DNA of 64,000 bases, from positions 92,969 through 156,968 of the forward strand of contig NZ_JAHLDM010000010.1 of the NCBI RefSeq assembly GCF_018861295.1. Direction: 5' to 3'. A program made the translations under genes and the position numbers. Below, in pieces: positions 61,569 to 64,000 of this stretch (positions are counted from its first letter, which is position 1; each line of letters begins with the position of its first letter). The notes beneath the pieces are model-generated. The model was not told the origin of the DNA. It worked only from the letters and a program-made list of their open reading frames with translations, and did not search any database. This stretch comes from Clostridium_AD estertheticum_D (GTDB taxonomy: Bacteria > Bacillota > Clostridia > Clostridiales > Clostridiaceae).

Positions 61569-62399
61569 ATGAGTTTAATAGTACCAGTAGTTTACAGTGA
61601 GATTTTAAGAGAATCATTTTTAGGTAAAGTAAAATTAGCAGGAATGGCACAAAATTTAGGAATACTTAAAAACACTACAGAAGGAGATACAGTTAGTTTT
61701 CCTAAATATAAAGCACTATCAGATGCTCAAGTAGTTATAAAAGGAACACAATCAGCAATTGATGAAATGGAACAAGTTGATAACAAAGCAGTAATCAAAA
61801 TGATAGATAAAATTGTAAGAATCTATGATATTGATGATATGACTGCTCTTGGTAACTCTATTCAAGAAGCAAATTCACAACAGGCAATAGTTCTAGCAAG
61901 AAAATTAGATACTGATTTAATGACAGTAGCATTAACTAGCCCTCTTAAATCAGCTACAGTAGGAGCAAACGCAATCACTGCTGATGAAATAAATGCTGGA
62001 ATACTTAAATTTGGCGATGAACAGGATACTGACACTATGTGTGGAATATTAATTAACTCTTTAGTATCTGCAAGTTTCTATAACATGCCTGAATTTGTTG
62101 GAGCAGGAAGAACTGATACTGTTCAAGGTAACGGAATCGTTGTAAATGGTGTTATAGGTTACTTTAGAGGTATACCCGTTGTTGTAAGCGATAAGGGAAC
62201 ATATGACTCAGTTAAAGCTGAATGTATCACTTTGATAGTTAAAGTAAATGCTCTTTCATACATGGAGAAGAAAGTTATAGATGTAAAAGAAGAAAGAGAA
62301 GAAAAATACCATTGTTCTGATGTAATTGGAACTTATATATATGCAGTAGCATTAACAAATGATGCAGGAGTCGTAGTAATCAGAAAGACAATAGTATAA
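61569..62399 (+). CDS. major capsid protein
   Basis: The 276-residue protein opens MSLIVPVVYSEILRESFLGK, followed by LGILKNTTEGDTVSFPKYKAL and an N-arm/P-domain succession. A GRTDTVQGNGIVVNGVIGYFRGIPVVVSD segment typical of HK97-fold coat proteins of the P22/N4-gp56-like group comes later. It is placed after the scaffold, has a strong AAAAGGAG and is followed by a strong terminator, fitting a highly expressed coat gene. Confidence 0.85.
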   Translation: MSLIVPVVYSEILRESFLGKVKLAGMAQNLGILKNTTEGDTVSFPKYKALSDAQVVIKGTQSAIDEMEQVDNKAVIKMIDKIVRIYDIDDMTALGNSIQEANSQQAIVLARKLDTDLMTVALTSPLKSATVGANAITADEINAGILKFGDEQDTDTMCGILINSLVSASFYNMPEFVGAGRTDTVQGNGIVVNGVIGYFRGIPVVVSDKGTYDSVKAECITLIVKVNALSYMEKKVIDVKEEREEKYHCSDVIGTYIYAVALTNDAGVVVIRKTIV

Positions 62400-62414
62400 T
62401 ACATATTCATAATT

Positions 62415-62452
62415 AGGGGGAGTGGGGATTTTCCCTACTTTCCCTTTTTTTT
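62415..62452 (+). terminator. strong terminator after the major capsid gene
   Basis: A 13-bp GC-rich stem (62415-62427 with 62433-62445, including several G-T pairs) is followed by a run of eight T. Confidence 0.85.
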
Positions 62453-62488
62453 AGTTTTTATAAACAATAACAGGAGGGATTATTAATA

Positions 62489-62824
62489 ATGATAAATATA
62501 GAAAGAGAATTAAATAGTAAAAGATTTATAGAGGATATAATTAATGAATTTAGAAATGAATTTGGTATTTATTTTGAGGTTCAAGGAAATAAAATTGATT
62601 TAGAATATGTAAAAGTGGAACAAAATGGGTTTATAGCAAATTCAGAATATATTGTAGTTAATATAGGCTATATAAATAAAACTTATTCCAATAGAAAACC
62701 TAAACAATTATATATCAATATAGATGAGATAGTCTTATATAAGAAAATTACAAATATGACATATACAAAGATAATTTTAAAATCAATAATAGAAAAATTG
62801 ATCTTTAATAATGGAGATAACTAG
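62489..62824 (+). CDS. uncharacterised 111-residue phage protein
   Basis: Alternating strand pattern (FEVQGNKIDLEYVKVEQN..., YIVVNIGYINK), Lys-rich, with CAGGAGGG before the ATG. Follows the capsid terminator. No family recognised. Confidence 0.6.
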   Translation: MINIERELNSKRFIEDIINEFRNEFGIYFEVQGNKIDLEYVKVEQNGFIANSEYIVVNIGYINKTYSNRKPKQLYINIDEIVLYKKITNMTYTKIILKSIIEKLIFNNGDN

Positions 62825-62839
62825 GAGGGATAAATTAAA

Positions 62840-63253
62840 ATGTTAGATTATAGACAATTGAAACATCTAAGATTATTACATGAATTAACACAGACAGAAA
62901 TAGCAAAAGAGTTAAAAATTAGTAGAAATTATATAAGTATGGTGGAGAATAATACACGAAAATACAGTCAAGAGTGGCACGATAACTTTGTTAAAACTAT
63001 TTACATACTGCATGAGAGAAAAAAGAATGGCATTAATATAGTTGATGAAATTATTGAAATTGCTGAAGTGCTTGACGAACCATCTATAAAGGATATTGAG
63101 GTTACAGAGCAACCTATTATAGAAACAGAGCCTACTATAGATATTGCTAAAGAAATTGAGGAATTTGAAGTTACTGAATCTATAAAAGTTGTTGAAGTTA
63201 AAGATAAAGTTATTCCTAAAAAGAAAGCCTTATCAAGAAAGAAAAATAAATAA
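62840..63253 (+). CDS. XRE-type helix-turn-helix protein in the structural region
   Basis: Residues 1-55 are a Cro/C1 helix-turn-helix (LHELTQTEIAKELKISRNYISMVEN). The rest is an acidic, Thr/Glu-rich flexible tail with a lysine-rich end (KKKALSRKKNK). A regulator in the virion block is unusual; it may control late genes or be carried with the preceding gene, 15 bases upstream. Confidence 0.75.
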   Translation: MLDYRQLKHLRLLHELTQTEIAKELKISRNYISMVENNTRKYSQEWHDNFVKTIYILHERKKNGINIVDEIIEIAEVLDEPSIKDIEVTEQPIIETEPTIDIAKEIEEFEVTESIKVVEVKDKVIPKKKALSRKKNK

Positions 63254-63287
63254 TATATAAAATAATGTGAAAGGATGGTGAGCATGT

Positions 63288-64000
63288 ATGGAAATTGAGG
63301 TTCTAGCAAAAAGTTATGTTGTAAACGTAGATTTATTAAATGGAATTGATTTTCCTAATATTAAATTTGTACGTAATGACAATGCAAATAGGATTATATT
63401 TAATATTACTAATAACGTAAAAGAAGTATTCCTTGATAATAAGACTATTACTGTAAATATTAGAAAATTAGATAATACTAAGGTCATTTATGGTACTAAA
63501 ATAGTAAATGGTCAGGCTATTTGGGATTTAGACTTAAATGGTGTTGCTTGTTTGGGATTAGTTGTAGTTACAGTAGAAGTATATGAGGGTGCTACAAGGC
63601 TAACGTCTGAGAAGTTTAATTATACTGTAGGTGATGAAATAGGTGGAATTAAAGTTGATTCTTCTAATGATTTACCAGTTTTAACACAATTAATTGCTGA
63701 TGTAAACTCTACTAAATTAGATTCTACTGAAATGGATGCTACTTTAAGAGAGACTATTGATATAGCAAATACTGTTAGATTACAACTTGATAAAAGTGTT
63801 ATTGATGGTACTCCACTCAAGGGAGATAAGGGAGACACTGGATATACACCTATTAAAAATGTAGATTATACAGATGGAAAAGATGGTGCTAAAGGTGATA
63901 AAGGATATACTCCACTCAAAGGGACTGACTATTTTGACGGTAAAAATGGAATTAATGGAACTAACGGTATTACTCCTATCAAAGGGACTGACTATTTTGA
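63288..64000 (+). CDS. baseplate upper (BppU-like) protein with collagen-like repeats, 3' end beyond the window
   Basis: The first 237 codons are visible. Residues about 1-125 have the BppU N-terminal beta pattern (ITVNIRKLDNTKVIYG, VEVYEGATRL). From about 170 the sequence enters Gly-x-y-rich repeats (GTPLKGDKGDTGYTP, KGTDYFDGKNG) typical of phage tail fibres. It should be a receptor-binding fibre or baseplate part. The ATG at 63288 follows AAAGGATGG; the nearer ATG at 63284 gives an immediate stop. Confidence 0.8.
   Translation, partial: MEIEVLAKSYVVNVDLLNGIDFPNIKFVRNDNANRIIFNITNNVKEVFLDNKTITVNIRKLDNTKVIYGTKIVNGQAIWDLDLNGVACLGLVVVTVEVYEGATRLTSEKFNYTVGDEIGGIKVDSSNDLPVLTQLIADVNSTKLDSTEMDATLRETIDIANTVRLQLDKSVIDGTPLKGDKGDTGYTPIKNVDYTDGKDGAKGDKGYTPLKGTDYFDGKNGINGTNGITPIKGTDYF

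Noticed and set aside
28643..64000. CRISPR array or Cas genes in the repeat-bearing gene-free blocks
   Set aside because: Repeats are few, degenerate and irregularly spaced, and no cas-like gene is present.

Overview
The window is AT-rich, has strong AGGAGG-type ribosome binding sites, and carries rubredoxins, rubrerythrin, a hybrid cluster protein, a flavodiiron protein and the GGGtGRT/scaffold pair. Together these point to a strictly anaerobic, low-GC Gram-positive bacterium, most likely Clostridium sensu stricto. I cannot name the species. It has two halves: a host chromosomal segment (1 to about 28.6 kb) and the left part of a large prophage (about 28.64 kb to the right edge, which it overruns).

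Host half. Positions 1-6.2 kb hold a nitrosative/oxidative stress block: a Crp/Fnr-type regulator (minus strand), a flavodiiron protein, an Fe-S repair di-iron protein, a rubredoxin, a CoA-binding protein and a hydroxylamine reductase-like hybrid cluster protein. Two near-identical Crp/Fnr-like palindromes (126-139, 1059-1072) flank the regulator. Next is an assimilatory-type nitrate reduction operon (6.3-13.65 kb): molybdenum catalytic subunit, four-cluster ferredoxin, FAD reductase, NarK transporter, then moeA-mobB-mobA for the cofactor. Three decayed fragments (ferredoxin tail, possible cupin start, moaC piece) show remodelling here. An ECF cobalt/nickel transporter in the order cbiQ-cbiO-cbiM follows (14-16.8 kb), then a class A penicillin-binding protein with a Gly-Thr repeat tail, a second rubredoxin, a YnfA-like membrane protein, two tandem SAM-I riboswitches ahead of metN-metI-metQ, a PatB-type C-S lyase, rubrerythrin, an EcsC-like protein and the scaffold/GGGtGRT operon.

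Prophage half. A complete tyrosine integrase (28643) sits directly after the terminator of the last host operon. Then come small accessory genes: a cyclic-phosphate-type receiver protein, an HNH nuclease, small zinc-ribbon and XRE proteins, and a candidate type I toxin. Several long gene-free stretches are rich in hairpins and may encode structured RNAs. The middle block has a SprT-like metalloprotease, a HicA-tailed protein, a divergent helicase-like ATPase and a 1128-residue protein. I read that last protein as a highly divergent single-subunit RNA polymerase of the double-psi beta-barrel (YonO/QDE-1) superfamily, with a DxDxD motif. It is followed by small coiled-coil genes, a Bro-N-like/RusA-like fusion behind an elaborate leader RNA, a GIY-YIG nuclease, and the virion genes (terminase, portal, minor head, connectors, Ig-like protein, scaffold, major capsid, and a BppU/collagen-like protein cut by the window end). 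A second short tyrosine recombinase lies inside the head cluster, in repeat-rich gene-free DNA.

The most interesting candidate is the phage polymerase and its neighbours: a helicase-like ATPase, two small look-alike proteins each placed directly before one of the big genes, promoters sharing CCTTGACAGATAG, and a multi-hairpin leader. All functional statements come from reading the sequence and from knowledge of the families; no search was run.
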